Origin: Shinella kummerowiae
Lineage (GTDB): Bacteria > Pseudomonadota > Alphaproteobacteria > Rhizobiales > Rhizobiaceae
Direction: 5' to 3'
NCBI RefSeq assembly: GCF_009827055.1
Contig: NZ_WUMK01000004.1
Coordinates: 1 to 64,000, forward strand
DNA: 64,000 nt
The notes below the pieces were generated by a model. The model had not been told where the DNA came from, did not search any database, and worked only from the letters and a program-made list of their open reading frames with translations. The translations under genes and the position numbers were made by a program. This document shows, in pieces, positions 45,770-54,620 of the stretch (its first letter is position 1; the number at the start of each line of letters is the position of its first letter).

Positions 45770-46000
45770 GTCATTACCCCTTTCTTGGGCTTCCTACTGG
45801 GCGGCCGCTCGTCCTTGGCGCCGCCCCGATCTGATGGTTTGAAATATACGCTGCATTGCCGAAAAGAACAGCGCTGTTACGGCACGGCACCTATGCGATT
45901 TATGCATGTCAAGCGGAAATTTTGGCAAAATTCTGGCCAAAACCCGGGCGATTCGCCACAAAGGTAAAGATCGCCATGCGCGACTGGATGGGTGCGGTGC

Positions 46001-46127
46001 AAAAAGAAACGCCCACCGGGGGAGGAGATCCGGTGGGCGTTGCTGATGTCGATTGGCAACCTGGGAGGAGGAGTGGCTGCCAATCCTGTCGGGGACGTTA
46101 GGAGGAGGAGATCGTCGCCCGACTGAT
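46001..46127 (-). ncRNA. CcsR/cuckoo-type small RNA, unit A (three anti-SD hairpins)
   Basis: Read on the minus strand there are three stem-loops in order. 46123-46088 has an imperfect GTCGGGCGACG stem; 46085-46051 has GATTGGCA / TGCCAATC; 46040-46009 has an 11-bp GC stem followed by GTTTCTTTTT, so it is also a terminator. Every loop contains CTCCTCCC or CTCCTCCTCC, complementary to AGGAGG ribosome sites. A GGGCTATATAC at about 46133-46143 is a good -10 for a start near 46127. Repeated CCUCCUCCC hairpins beside DUF1127 genes match the CcsR/cuckoo RNA family. Its relatives act post-transcriptionally in stress responses. Confidence 0.72.
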
Positions 46128-46299
46128 GATGTGTATATAGCCCGGCAGGGCGTCGCGCAGAAGAGCTGGATATGAATGGCACCCATGCACGAGGCGCATG
46201 CTTCTCACGCCGGGCATGAGGGTCTGCGCAAACTTTAAGCCGATTGGAAAAGGGGCCGGGGGCTTTTCGCCTTTGGCGGAGCAATGCCATGCATTCCGC

Positions 46300-46430
46300 G
46301 CAAATAATAACGCCCGCTGGGGGAGGAGGTCCAGCGGGCGTCACTAAAGATGATTGGCAACTGGGAGGAGGAGTGTTGCCAATCGTATCGAAGCGGCGCT
46401 GGGAGGAGGAGTGCGACGCTTCGAATTCTA
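46300..46430 (-). ncRNA. CcsR/cuckoo-type small RNA, unit B (three anti-SD hairpins)
   Basis: This is a paralogous copy of the unit at 46001. Hairpins on the minus strand are 46424-46388 (TCGAAGCG / CGCTTCGA with an inner stem), 46384-46352 (10-bp GATTGGCAAC / GTTGCCAATC) and 46341-46310 (11-bp ACGCCCGCTGG / CCAGCGGGCGT, then TTATTATTTG, a weaker terminator). Loops again show CTCCTCCTCCCA. The middle and last stems are almost the same as in unit A. The only promoter-like element I see is far upstream (46571-46603), so the transcript may be longer than marked. Confidence 0.7.
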
Positions 46431-46866
46431 TGTCGAACCCCGTTTCCGGGGTATCGGGTCTTTGGCATCATGCCGGGCGCTCGACCAGTCCGCCCTCCCG
46501 TTCGTCTGTCGCCGTACGTTACGCGGCGCCTTGATTTCCGGGCCGGATCGCTTCTGATCCGATGACTGCACTATAGCCCATTCCCGGTTTTTGTGCAGTG
46601 CAATATGAGCATGGATGATATGCGTCAGATGCATGCTGCAGATCGGGAGGGCAATCGGTGCCTGCAGGCTAAATATGCCGAGGATTTCTTTATATCCTGT
46701 TAATCTTGTTGCTGGTCACGCCAGATTTAAAAAATCCCCGCGAGAAATTGCTCATTTTTCGGGATTTCGCTCCAATTGCGAATTTCCTGGCAAGCTATAT
46801 CGTCCTTGTTGACGGAACGAGAATCGGTTGAACGCCGGCGCAATTTTTCGAACGGAGCGGGAATGA
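46425..46866. other. Upstream region of RNA unit B and of the DUF2157 gene
   Basis: About 440 bases without a supported protein gene. It contains a small CCCC-GTTTC-GGGG type hairpin (46438-46451), the shared promoter element at 46571-46603, and an AT-rich part (46670-46800) that probably carries the DUF2157 promoter on the plus strand. Confidence 0.45.
46571..46603 (-). promoter_or_regulatory. Promoter-like element upstream of RNA unit B
   Basis: The minus strand reads TTGCACTGCACA (46603-46592), 12 bases, GGGC, then CTATAG at 46576-46571. It is the same 12-mer and spacing as upstream of DUF1127 copy 1. A transcript from here would run ~260 bases through unit B. Confidence 0.55.
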
Positions 46867-47970
46867 ATGTACAGGGGCAGGCTGGAGCGCGATCTCAAAC
46901 TCTGGACGGCGCAAGGCTTGATCGATGAGCCAGTCGCCTCGCGCTTGCTGAAGGAATATGATTCCCGCCCCAGCTCGTTCAGTCTGGGCCGCGTGCTGAT
47001 GATCATCGCGGCGCTTCTCGTCTCGGCTGCCGTCCTGCTGCTCGTCGCCGCCAATTGGGAGGCGATACCGCGCCTCGTCCGGCTCATCGGCATCGTCGGG
47101 GTGATTTGGGGTGCCTATCTTGCCGGCGGCTTGCTCATCACGCGCGGTGCGGAGCGGCTTGCCGCCGCCTTTCTCGTGCTCGGTACGCTCGCCTTTGGCG
47201 GCGCGATCGCATTGGTGGGGCAGATGTACCATCTCTCCGGCGATACGTTCCAGGCGATGCTCGTCTGGTTTGCCGGAGCGGTCGTGGCCGCCGTGCTCTT
47301 CCGTTCGGGCGCAGTGACCGCCATTGCAGGATTTCTGGCCTTCGTGGTTGCCGGCGCGGACTGGACCGCGTCCTACAATACGAATGAGATGGTGCTGCTC
47401 TGGCTGATGCCGGTCATGGCCGTCATCATCATCCTGCTCGTGCGCTACACGGGTGCCGACAGGGTCCGGCACCTGGCCTATCTGCTGCTCGTGACCTGGC
47501 TTGCCTTTATCTATAGCGAATACGAGACGCCGACGACGGCAATCACGATTGCCGCCTTCGGTGCGGTTGCCTACCTGCTTGCCGCCGTGCCGCAATCCCC
47601 ACTTCATGCGGTTGCGCGCAGCGCCGGTGCGTCGCCGGCCTTCTATTCCTATCTCGTGCTGATCGTCGGCCTTCTCGTGCTGCACGCCGAATTCGATGAT
47701 ATCGGGGACCGGCTGTTCCTCGGCATCATCACGCTCGCTGCCGCCATCGCCGGCATTGCGCTGTCCGGCAAGGAGAACGGGGCGGTGCGTTATCTTGGCT
47801 ATGCCACCTTTGCCGCCGAGACACTCTATCTTGCCTCGGAAACGATCGGCTCGATCATCGGCACATCCGGCTTCTTCCTTGTGTCCGGTCTGGTGGTGGC
47901 GCTGATTGCTTGGGGCGTCATCGCGCTGGAGCGGCGTTTTTCCCAGGCTGAAACGAAGGCGGAGGCCTGA
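46867..47970 (+). CDS. DUF2157 domain membrane protein
   Basis: The 367-residue protein begins with a short soluble segment (GRLERDLKLWTAQGLIDEPV), followed by ~11 hydrophobic helices (LMIIAALLVSAAVLLLVAAN; AFLVLGTLAFGGAIALVG). The DUF2157 N-terminal pattern WxxxGLI...LL is clear. No function is established for the family. It is followed two bases later by a GDYXXLXY protein, a pairing known in many bacteria, so the two probably work together in the inner membrane. Confidence 0.88.
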   Translation: MYRGRLERDLKLWTAQGLIDEPVASRLLKEYDSRPSSFSLGRVLMIIAALLVSAAVLLLVAANWEAIPRLVRLIGIVGVIWGAYLAGGLLITRGAERLAAAFLVLGTLAFGGAIALVGQMYHLSGDTFQAMLVWFAGAVVAAVLFRSGAVTAIAGFLAFVVAGADWTASYNTNEMVLLWLMPVMAVIIILLVRYTGADRVRHLAYLLLVTWLAFIYSEYETPTTAITIAAFGAVAYLLAAVPQSPLHAVARSAGASPAFYSYLVLIVGLLVLHAEFDDIGDRLFLGIITLAAAIAGIALSGKENGAVRYLGYATFAAETLYLASETIGSIIGTSGFFLVSGLVVALIAWGVIALERRFSQAETKAEA

Positions 47971-47972
47971 TC

Positions 47973-48560
47973 ATGACGACATCCCGTTTTTTTAGCCTGC
48001 CCCCGCTTGTCGCAGCCATCGTTGCAGCCGCGCTCCAGACGGCCGTGCTGGGCTATATGGTCGAAAGTCGCGCCTCCATTCTGCGCAGCGGCGCAGATAT
48101 CAAGCTGAAGACGTTGCCCGTCGATCCACGCGACCTGCTGCGCGGCGATTACGTGATCCTGTCCTATTCCATCTCGACGATCTCGAAGTCGATCATCACG
48201 GGGCAAGCGCCCGCGGCCGGTGGCCGTGCGAGGCTGTCGGTGCGGCTGAAGCCCGGCACCGACACGCTATGGACCGCGACCGAGGCGAGTTTCGGTGAGC
48301 TAGCACCGGCGGAGGGCAGCGTCGTCATGCGCACGCTGCCGTTCGATTATTATGCCGGCGTGGACGGTCTGCCGGAAACATTGTTCGTCAATTACGGTAT
48401 CGAGCGTTATTATGTGCCGGAAGGCGAGGGCAAGGTTCTCGAGGATGCCCGCAACCAGGAAGAGCTGGAAGTGGAGGCGCGGGTCTCGGACGATGGCACG
48501 CCGCAGATCGCCCGGCTGATCCTGCGCGGCGAGCCGATCTATGACGAACCGCTCTATTGA
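47973..48560 (+). CDS. GDYXXLXY domain protein
   Basis: The 195-residue protein has one N-terminal membrane helix (PLVAAIVAAALQTAVLGYMV) and the family motif in DPRDLLRGDYVILSYSIS. Another conserved segment is FVNYGIERYYVPEGEGK, and the C-terminus has RVSDDGTPQIARLILRGEPI. The domain is usually paired with DUF2157, as here (two-base gap). The soluble part probably faces the periplasm. Role unknown. Confidence 0.88.
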   Translation: MTTSRFFSLPPLVAAIVAAALQTAVLGYMVESRASILRSGADIKLKTLPVDPRDLLRGDYVILSYSISTISKSIITGQAPAAGGRARLSVRLKPGTDTLWTATEASFGELAPAEGSVVMRTLPFDYYAGVDGLPETLFVNYGIERYYVPEGEGKVLEDARNQEELEVEARVSDDGTPQIARLILRGEPIYDEPLY

Positions 48561-48688
48561 CAGCGGACGGGCGGGACAGCGCATTTTTCCTTTGATCCGC
48601 CGAAAACGGGTGATATAGAGACGCCGCGCTCGGAAGGCGCCAGGATGAGCGGCCTTCAAGCCGCCCTTGGCAACGAGGTTTCTGAGGC

Positions 48689-48773
<85 letters not shown>

Positions 48774-48951
48774 GAGCCACCTGACGCGGAAACAGCGGTT
48801 TCCGCGTTGCGTGGAGCATTGAGAGCGCCATTTTGCTTGCCAAAGGGCCACCGAATTCAGTAAAGCCACTGCCGGCAAATGGACCGGCGGGGTGCTCGCC
48901 ATAACCGGAAGGCCGGTTTGAGCACCGCCAACTCGAAATAAAGGTTTGAAC

Positions 48952-50427
48952 ATGCAGGTTATCGAAACGCTCGCTGAAGGGCTGAAGCGCGAAATCAAGG
49001 TCGTTATCCCGGCCAAGGACATGGAAGCTCAGATGAACGAGCGTCTTGAAGACGCCAAGGGCCGTGTCCGCATCAACGGCTTCCGTCCGGGTAAGGTACC
49101 GTTCGCGCATCTCAAGAAGATGTACGGCAAGTCGATCATGGCTGAACTCGTCAACGAGATCGTCCGCGACCGCCCGTCCACCATCCTGTCCGAGCGCGGC
49201 GAAAAGTCTGCCACGCAGCCGGAAATCGGGATGACCGAAGACCAGGCCGAAGCTGAGAAGATTCTCGCCGGCCAGGCCGATTTCGAGTTCACGCTGTCCT
49301 ACGAAGTGATTCCGGCAATCGAGCTGAAGGATGCTTCCGGCATCGCCGTCACGCGCGAAGTCGTTGAAGTCGATGCTTCGGAAGTCGACGAGCAGATCCT
49401 GAAGATCGCCGAAAGCGCGCGTTCCTACGAAACCAAGAAGGGCAAGGCCGCCGACGGCGACCGCGTCACGATCGATTACCTCGGCAAGGTCGATGGCGAA
49501 GCCTTCGACGGCGGCAAGGACGAAGACGCAGAACTCGTTCTCGGCTCCAACCGCTTCATCCCGGGCTTCGAAGAGCAGCTCGTCGGCCTGAAGGCTGGCG
49601 ATGAGAAGGTCATCACCGTGACCTTCCCGGCAGACTACCCGGCTGCCAACCTCGCCGGTAAGGAAGCCACCTTCGACATCAAGGTTAAGGAAGTCGCTGC
49701 CGCCGCCGACGTCGAGATAAACGACGAGCTGGCCAAGAAGCTCGGCCTCGAATCGGCCGACAAGCTGCGCGAAATCGTCCGTGGCCAGATCGAAAGCCAG
49801 TATGGCTCGGTCACCCGCCAGAAGGTCAAGCGTCAGATCCTCGACCAGCTCGACGAGATGTACAAGTTCGACACGCCGGAACGCCTGGTCGACGCCGAGT
49901 TCGAAAACATCTGGCGCCAGATCAACACGGACCTTCAGCAGTCGGGCAAGACCTTCGCTGACGAAGACACCACGGAAGAAGCAGCCCGCGAAGAATACCG
50001 CAAGCTTGCTGAACGCCGCGTCCGTCTCGGCCTCGTTCTCTCGGAAATCGGCGAAAAGGCCGGCGTCCAGGTGAGCGACGAAGAAATGCAGCGTTCGCTC
50101 TATGAGCAGCTCCGCCAGTTCCCGGGCCAGGAAAAGCAGATCCTCGATTACTTCCAGAAGACCCCAGGTGCTGCCGCATCGCTGCGCGCGCCGATCTTCG
50201 AAGAGAAGGTCGTCGATCACCTGCTCAGCGAAATCAAGGTGACGGATAAGGCCGTCTCCAAGGAAGAGCTGATGGCCGAGGACGAAGAGGGTTCCGAGAA
50301 GGAAACCAAGAAGGCTGCGCCGAAGAAGAAGGCTGCTGCCAAGGCTGAGGCTGCGGAAGGCGAAGAAGCCGCTCCGAAGAAGAAGGCCCCGGCCAAGAAG
50401 AAGGCCGCTGAAGGCGACGCCGAGTAA
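48952..50427 (+). CDS. tig: Trigger factor chaperone
   Basis: ATG 48952 ([20 protein letters not shown]) gives 491 residues. The ribosome-binding signature [16 protein letters not shown] is near residue 45, an FKBP-type prolyl isomerase domain lies around 150-240 ([20 protein letters not shown]), and the C-terminal helical arms follow. The last ~40 residues form a Lys/Ala/Glu-rich tail ([15 protein letters not shown]). Trigger factor binds nascent chains at the ribosome exit. It lies ~180 bases after tRNA-Leu with a terminator behind it. Confidence 0.97.
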   Translation: MQVIETLAEGLKREIKVVIPAKDMEAQMNERLEDAKGRVRINGFRPGKVPFAHLKKMYGKSIMAELVNEIVRDRPSTILSERGEKSATQPEIGMTEDQAEAEKILAGQADFEFTLSYEVIPAIELKDASGIAVTREVVEVDASEVDEQILKIAESARSYETKKGKAADGDRVTIDYLGKVDGEAFDGGKDEDAELVLGSNRFIPGFEEQLVGLKAGDEKVITVTFPADYPAANLAGKEATFDIKVKEVAAAADVEINDELAKKLGLESADKLREIVRGQIESQYGSVTRQKVKRQILDQLDEMYKFDTPERLVDAEFENIWRQINTDLQQSGKTFADEDTTEEAAREEYRKLAERRVRLGLVLSEIGEKAGVQVSDEEMQRSLYEQLRQFPGQEKQILDYFQKTPGAAASLRAPIFEEKVVDHLLSEIKVTDKAVSKEELMAEDEEGSEKETKKAAPKKKAAAKAEAAEGEEAAPKKKAPAKKKAAEGDAE

Positions 50428-50451
50428 TCGGTTCGACCCAATCGAATACGG

Positions 50452-50476
50452 AAAGGCCGCCCATCGGGCGGCCTTT
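50452..50476 (+). terminator. Rho-independent terminator after tig
   Basis: AAAGGCCGCCC pairs with GGGCGGCCTTT around ATC and is followed by TTG; the T-run is partly within the stem. Confidence 0.88.
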
Positions 50477-50641
50477 TTGTTTGGCTGCATCGGCCAGACG
50501 CAGGCCTGGATGCCGTTTCACGGGCTTTGCGGGCCGCCTGTGGCAATGACTGCCCGGTTAACGGATATGGTGAACCAATCTTAAACACTTTGTCGATAAC
50601 GTGTTTTCAGACAGTTATGGTGCAGGCGTTTGGGGCGTCCA

Positions 50642-51769
50642 TTGATCGTTCATGCTTTTCTCCGATGGGTCGAGACCGCGAGGGCCGCCGACAGGGCGAA
50701 GGCGGCCAGTGTGCTGGCGCGGGCTTACGCACGCGCGCGCATCGCCGTCGAAGACCGGCACGCTGCCGAAATGGCGATGATCTTTCTGCTCGACGATCCG
50801 GCGCCGAAAGTGCGGCTGGCCCTTGCAGAAGCGCTGGCCGAGTGCGGGGATGCCCCGCGCGCCGTTATCCTGCCGCTTGCCGAAGATCAGCCGGAAATCG
50901 CCGCTCATATCATTCTGTGTTCGTCTTTGCTTACGGATGCCGATCTCGTCGATCTGGCCGCCCGGGGCAGCGACGTGACGCGCATGCTGGTGGCGCACCG
51001 GACCTATGTTTCCCGGCCTGTTTGTGCGGCGCTTGCCGAAATCGGCGAAGTGCCGGACGTGCTGGCATTGCTGGAAAACGAAGGGGCCGTGCTGTCCCGC
51101 CGCAGCCTGGCACGCATTGCCGAGCGTCTCGGGCATGATGCGGACATCCGCGCCCTGCTGCTTGACCGCGACGATCTGCCGAGCGACGCCCGCCATGCGC
51201 TTGTCGAGAAGGTCGGCACGGCACTTGCCGGTTTCGGGCTCATCCAGGTGGCGGTCGGAACGAGCCGTGTCGAGCGCATCACGCGCGAAGCCTGCGACGT
51301 CGCGACGATCGGCATGGTGGCGGAGGTGACGCCTGCGGAGATGCCGGCCCTCGTCGAGCACTTGCGCCTGACCGCGCGGCTGACGCCGGTCTTTCTCATG
51401 CACGCGCTGTGCACCGGGCGGGTCGAGTTCTTTGCCGCCGCGATCACCAACCTGTCCGGACAGGCGGAACGTCGCGTTCGCTCGATTCTCTCCGATGGCC
51501 GCGAGGCTGCCGTGCGCGCCCTTTACGAGGCTGCAGGTCTGGGGCGCGATATCAGCGTGCTCTTTACCGAGGTGACGATGCTGTGGCGGTCGGAGGCCAA
51601 GCGTGGCGATGGCCTGCTCTCGGTCTCCGAGCGGCTGCTGTCAAGCGCCCGGGCCGCGGGCAACACGTCCTGCCAGTCGATGCTGGAGCTGGTCGAGCGT
51701 CTGGCGATTGCCGAGCAACGCCAGACGGCGCGCAGCTACGCCGTCATCGCCACGCGCGAAGCGGCGTGA
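50642..51769 (+). CDS. DUF2336 domain protein
   Basis: I place the start at TTG 50642 (IVHAFLRWVETARAADRAKA) with GGGGCG upstream; a TTG at 50630 is also possible. The ~375 residues form repeated HEAT-like helices, such as AEMAMIFLLDDPAPKVRLAL, AEDQPEIAAHIILCSSLLTD and DLAARGSDVTRMLVAHRTYV. This is the DUF2336 pattern found in alphaproteobacteria, with no settled role. It stands alone, converging on the unknown gene at 51773. Confidence 0.85.
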   Translation: MIVHAFLRWVETARAADRAKAASVLARAYARARIAVEDRHAAEMAMIFLLDDPAPKVRLALAEALAECGDAPRAVILPLAEDQPEIAAHIILCSSLLTDADLVDLAARGSDVTRMLVAHRTYVSRPVCAALAEIGEVPDVLALLENEGAVLSRRSLARIAERLGHDADIRALLLDRDDLPSDARHALVEKVGTALAGFGLIQVAVGTSRVERITREACDVATIGMVAEVTPAEMPALVEHLRLTARLTPVFLMHALCTGRVEFFAAAITNLSGQAERRVRSILSDGREAAVRALYEAAGLGRDISVLFTEVTMLWRSEAKRGDGLLSVSERLLSSARAAGNTSCQSMLELVERLAIAEQRQTARSYAVIATREAA

Positions 51770-51772
51770 ACC

Positions 51773-52207
51773 TCATTTGGTGAAGCGCTTTACCACCCAG
51801 GAGTAACCATCCTCGGCGTAGCGCACCGGCGTGGTCACGGCCGCCTTCAGCGCGGCTTTGTCGGGAATGGCTTTTTTAACGAAGTTCAGCGTGCGGGCCG
51901 CGAGACCCTGTTTGGCCTCCGTGGTCTCGGCCGGAACCGGAGCCTCTGTGGCGGCAAGGGTATTATCCGCCGGCGTTGCGTCGGGGGCAGGCTTTGCCAC
52001 ATCGGCGGTGATGCGGTCACCGGAACTCTCGCACACGGCAACGATCACCGGGTAGTTCTTGTTCTGATGGCGATTGATATAGGTTTCGGCTTGGGCGTCG
52101 CAGAGTGACACGGTCTGCCAGCTTCGGTCGACCGTATCGATATAATGGCACTGGGTCGCGCTGTCGTCGCAGCCCATGATCGTCATGACGATGAGCGCAG
52201 CTTTCAT
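51773..52207 (-). CDS. Hypothetical protein (144 aa), secreted-type N-terminus
   Basis: The N-terminus MKAALIVMTIMGCDDSATQC looks like a short signal or lipoprotein-like segment (MGC), and Cys residues in CHYIDTVDRSWQTVSLCDAQ could form a disulfide. A Pro/Ala/Thr-rich linker (~70-100) leads to a basic C-terminal segment ending YSWVVKRFTK. No family recognised; similar small proteins beside parE occur in rhizobia as far as I recall. AAAGGA lies upstream of the start. Confidence 0.7.
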   Translation of the reverse strand: MKAALIVMTIMGCDDSATQCHYIDTVDRSWQTVSLCDAQAETYINRHQNKNYPVIVAVCESSGDRITADVAKPAPDATPADNTLAATEAPVPAETTEAKQGLAARTLNFVKKAIPDKAALKAAVTTPVRYAEDGYSWVVKRFTK

Positions 52208-52277
52208 GGCCGTCCTTTCCGCCTTCGTTCCTGCCGGTTAGAAGCCGGCTTTGCCGCGAAAATAAGGCGACAAAGCC

Positions 52278-54413
52278 TCAGATATCAAGGTTGTCGGCGA
52301 AGACCGCGCGCTCCTGGATGAAGCGGAAGCGGGCTTCCGGCTTGGTGCCCATCAGGTCGTCCACGGCCGTGCGCGTGCCCTCGAAATCTACGTCGTCGAT
52401 CGCGACCTTGAGCAGCGTGCGCTTCGATGGGTCCATCGTGGTTTCCTTGAGCTGCGCCGGCAGCATCTCGCCAAGACCCTTGAAGCGGCCGATCTCCACC
52501 TTGCCGCGGCCGTTGAACACCGTGCGCATCAACTCCTCGCGGTGCCCGTCATCGCGCGCATAGAGCGTTTTGCCGCCCTGGCTGAGGCGGTAGAGCGGCG
52601 GCACGGCGAGATAGAGGTGGCCGCCACGGATGAGGTCGGGCATCTCCTGATAGAAGAACGTGATCAGCAGCGAGGCGATGTGGGCGCCGTCGACGTCAGC
52701 ATCGGTCATGACCACGACGCGCTCGTAGCGCAGGTCCTCTTCACGGTATTTCGAACGCGTGCCGCAGCCGAGTGCCTGCACCAGATCGGAAATCTGTTGG
52801 TTGGCGCTCAGTTTTTCGCGGCCGGCACTGGCGACGTTGAGGATTTTGCCGCGCAGCGGAAGGATGGCCTGGTTGGCGCGGTTGCGTGCCTGTTTTGCCG
52901 AGCCGCCTGCCGAATCGCCCTCGACGATGAACAGTTCGGCGCCTTCTGCGGAATTCTGCGAGCAATCGGCGAGTTTTCCGGGCAGGCGCAGCTTGCGCAC
53001 CGCCGTCTTGCGGCTCACTTCCTTTTCCTTGCGGCGGCGCATGCGCTCTTCCGCGCGCTCGATCACCCAGTCGAGCAGCTTCGCCGCTTCACCGGGATTG
53101 TCGGCAAGGTAGTGGTCGAAGGGATCGCGCAGAGCGTTTTCAACGATGCGCTGGGCCTCGACGGAGGCGAGCTTGTCTTTCGTCTGGCCGACGAATTCCG
53201 GCTCGCGGATGAAGACGGAGAGCATGCCGACCGCCGAGATCATCACGTCGTCGGTGGTGATGTCCTTGGCACGCTTGTTTTGCGTCAAGTCGGCGTAGTT
53301 CTTCAGGCCCTTGGTGAGCGCAATGCGCAGGCCGGCCTCGTGCGTGCCGCCGTCAGCCGTGGGAATCGTGTTGCAGTAGGAGTGGATCAGCGAATCGCCG
53401 CCATACCAGGTGACGGCCCATTCGAGCGAACCATGGCCACCGGCCTTCTCGCTCTTGCCGGCAAAAATCTCGCGGGTGACGGTGTAGTCCTTGCCGAGCG
53501 TCGCCTGGAGATAATCCTTCAGGCCGCCGGGGAAGTGGAAGACGGCCTTTTCCGGGGTTTCCGAGCCTTCCGGCAGCAGCGATGGATCGCAGCTCCAGCG
53601 GATTTCCACGCCGCCGAACAGGTAGGCCTTGGAGCGGGCCATGCGGAAGACGCGACCCGGATCGAAACGGGCGTGGGCGCCGAAGATCTCCGGGTCCGGA
53701 TGGAAGCGGACCTTGGTGCCGCGGCGGTTGTGCACGTCGCCGAGTTCTTCAAGCCCACCGACGGGCTTGCCGCGGGAAAAACGCTGGCGGTAGAGTTTCT
53801 TGTTGCGCGCGACCTCGACCTCGAGGTGGTCGGACAGCGCGTTGACGACCGAGACGCCGACGCCATGCAGGCCGCCCGAGGTCTCGTAGGCCTTGCCGTC
53901 GAACTTGCCGCCGGCATGCAGCACGGTGAGGATGACTTCGAGTGTCGACTTGCCCGGCATCTGCGGGTGGTTCTCGACCGGAATGCCGCGGCCGTTGTCG
54001 GTGACCGTCAGGAAGCCTTCGGCGTCGAGGTTCACATCGATGAAGTTGGCATGGCCGGCGACCGCTTCGTCCATCGAGTTGTCGATGACTTCGGCAAACA
54101 GATGGTGCAGCGCCTTCTCGTCCGTGCCGCCGATATACATGCCGGGGCGCATGCGTACCGGCTCGAGACCTTCGAGCACGCGGATCGCCGAGGCATCGTA
54201 GCCGCCCGAGCCTTCGCTGACGGGCTGCCGTGGCTCGTGTGCGGGCGCGGCCGCCGTCGGCTTTTCGGCCGGAGCGGCAGGCTGCTTGGCGGGCGGGGAG
54301 GGCATATTGGCGAAAAGGTCGTTGTCGTCTTGCATGGGCTGTTCAGAGTTTGTTCCGTTTGCCAGTTCTCCCGTCGATCCGGATGGATCGGGGTTTGGCG
54401 AAAATAAGTTCAT
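52278..54413 (-). CDS. parE: DNA topoisomerase IV subunit B
   Basis: Start is ATG 54413 (MNLFSPNPDPSGSTGELANG) or possibly 54335 (MQDDNDLFANMPSPPAKQPA); neither has a strong ribosome site. About 711 residues with GHKL ATPase motifs (VIDNSMDEAVAG, VTDNGRGIPVE, GGLHGVGVSVVNAL), the transducer domain, and a Toprim domain (FIVEGDSAGGSAKQARNRAN, MTDADVDGAHIASLL). Length and the LAVPPLYRLSQGGKTLYARD segment favour ParE over GyrB, though I cannot exclude GyrB without comparison. With ParC it decatenates chromosomes. The frame runs on upstream to 56123 but only as antisense of other genes. Confidence 0.88.
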   Translation of the reverse strand: MNLFSPNPDPSGSTGELANGTNSEQPMQDDNDLFANMPSPPAKQPAAPAEKPTAAAPAHEPRQPVSEGSGGYDASAIRVLEGLEPVRMRPGMYIGGTDEKALHHLFAEVIDNSMDEAVAGHANFIDVNLDAEGFLTVTDNGRGIPVENHPQMPGKSTLEVILTVLHAGGKFDGKAYETSGGLHGVGVSVVNALSDHLEVEVARNKKLYRQRFSRGKPVGGLEELGDVHNRRGTKVRFHPDPEIFGAHARFDPGRVFRMARSKAYLFGGVEIRWSCDPSLLPEGSETPEKAVFHFPGGLKDYLQATLGKDYTVTREIFAGKSEKAGGHGSLEWAVTWYGGDSLIHSYCNTIPTADGGTHEAGLRIALTKGLKNYADLTQNKRAKDITTDDVMISAVGMLSVFIREPEFVGQTKDKLASVEAQRIVENALRDPFDHYLADNPGEAAKLLDWVIERAEERMRRRKEKEVSRKTAVRKLRLPGKLADCSQNSAEGAELFIVEGDSAGGSAKQARNRANQAILPLRGKILNVASAGREKLSANQQISDLVQALGCGTRSKYREEDLRYERVVVMTDADVDGAHIASLLITFFYQEMPDLIRGGHLYLAVPPLYRLSQGGKTLYARDDGHREELMRTVFNGRGKVEIGRFKGLGEMLPAQLKETTMDPSKRTLLKVAIDDVDFEGTRTAVDDLMGTKPEARFRFIQERAVFADNLDI

Positions 54414-54620
54414 CGGCGAATCACCAGTGACTCTGCCAGATTCCGTGGGGTTTCGCGATGACAGACTGGTGAAGGCGATCTGCCATCCTGTGTCATTGTC
54501 TGCCGCACTGTACGACGCCGAGGACTTACTCGGCAGCAATCGATCGAAGCCCTGTCGGGCGAGGATTGCGTTGCGCGTGGGCGGATGGCAAGTATCGCCA
54601 CCGCAAGGGAGTGCCAGTTC

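Noticed and set aside
46009-46424. CRISPR array reading of the repeated elements near 46 kb
   Set aside because: Repeats are hairpins with a shared loop and different stems, not direct repeats with equal spacers; no cas genes are present.
45877-46471. Minus-strand protein frames across the hairpin array
   Set aside because: Translations (for example SSSQVANRH repeated in SSSQLPII) are just read-outs of the RNA hairpins; no start with a ribosome site outside the stems.
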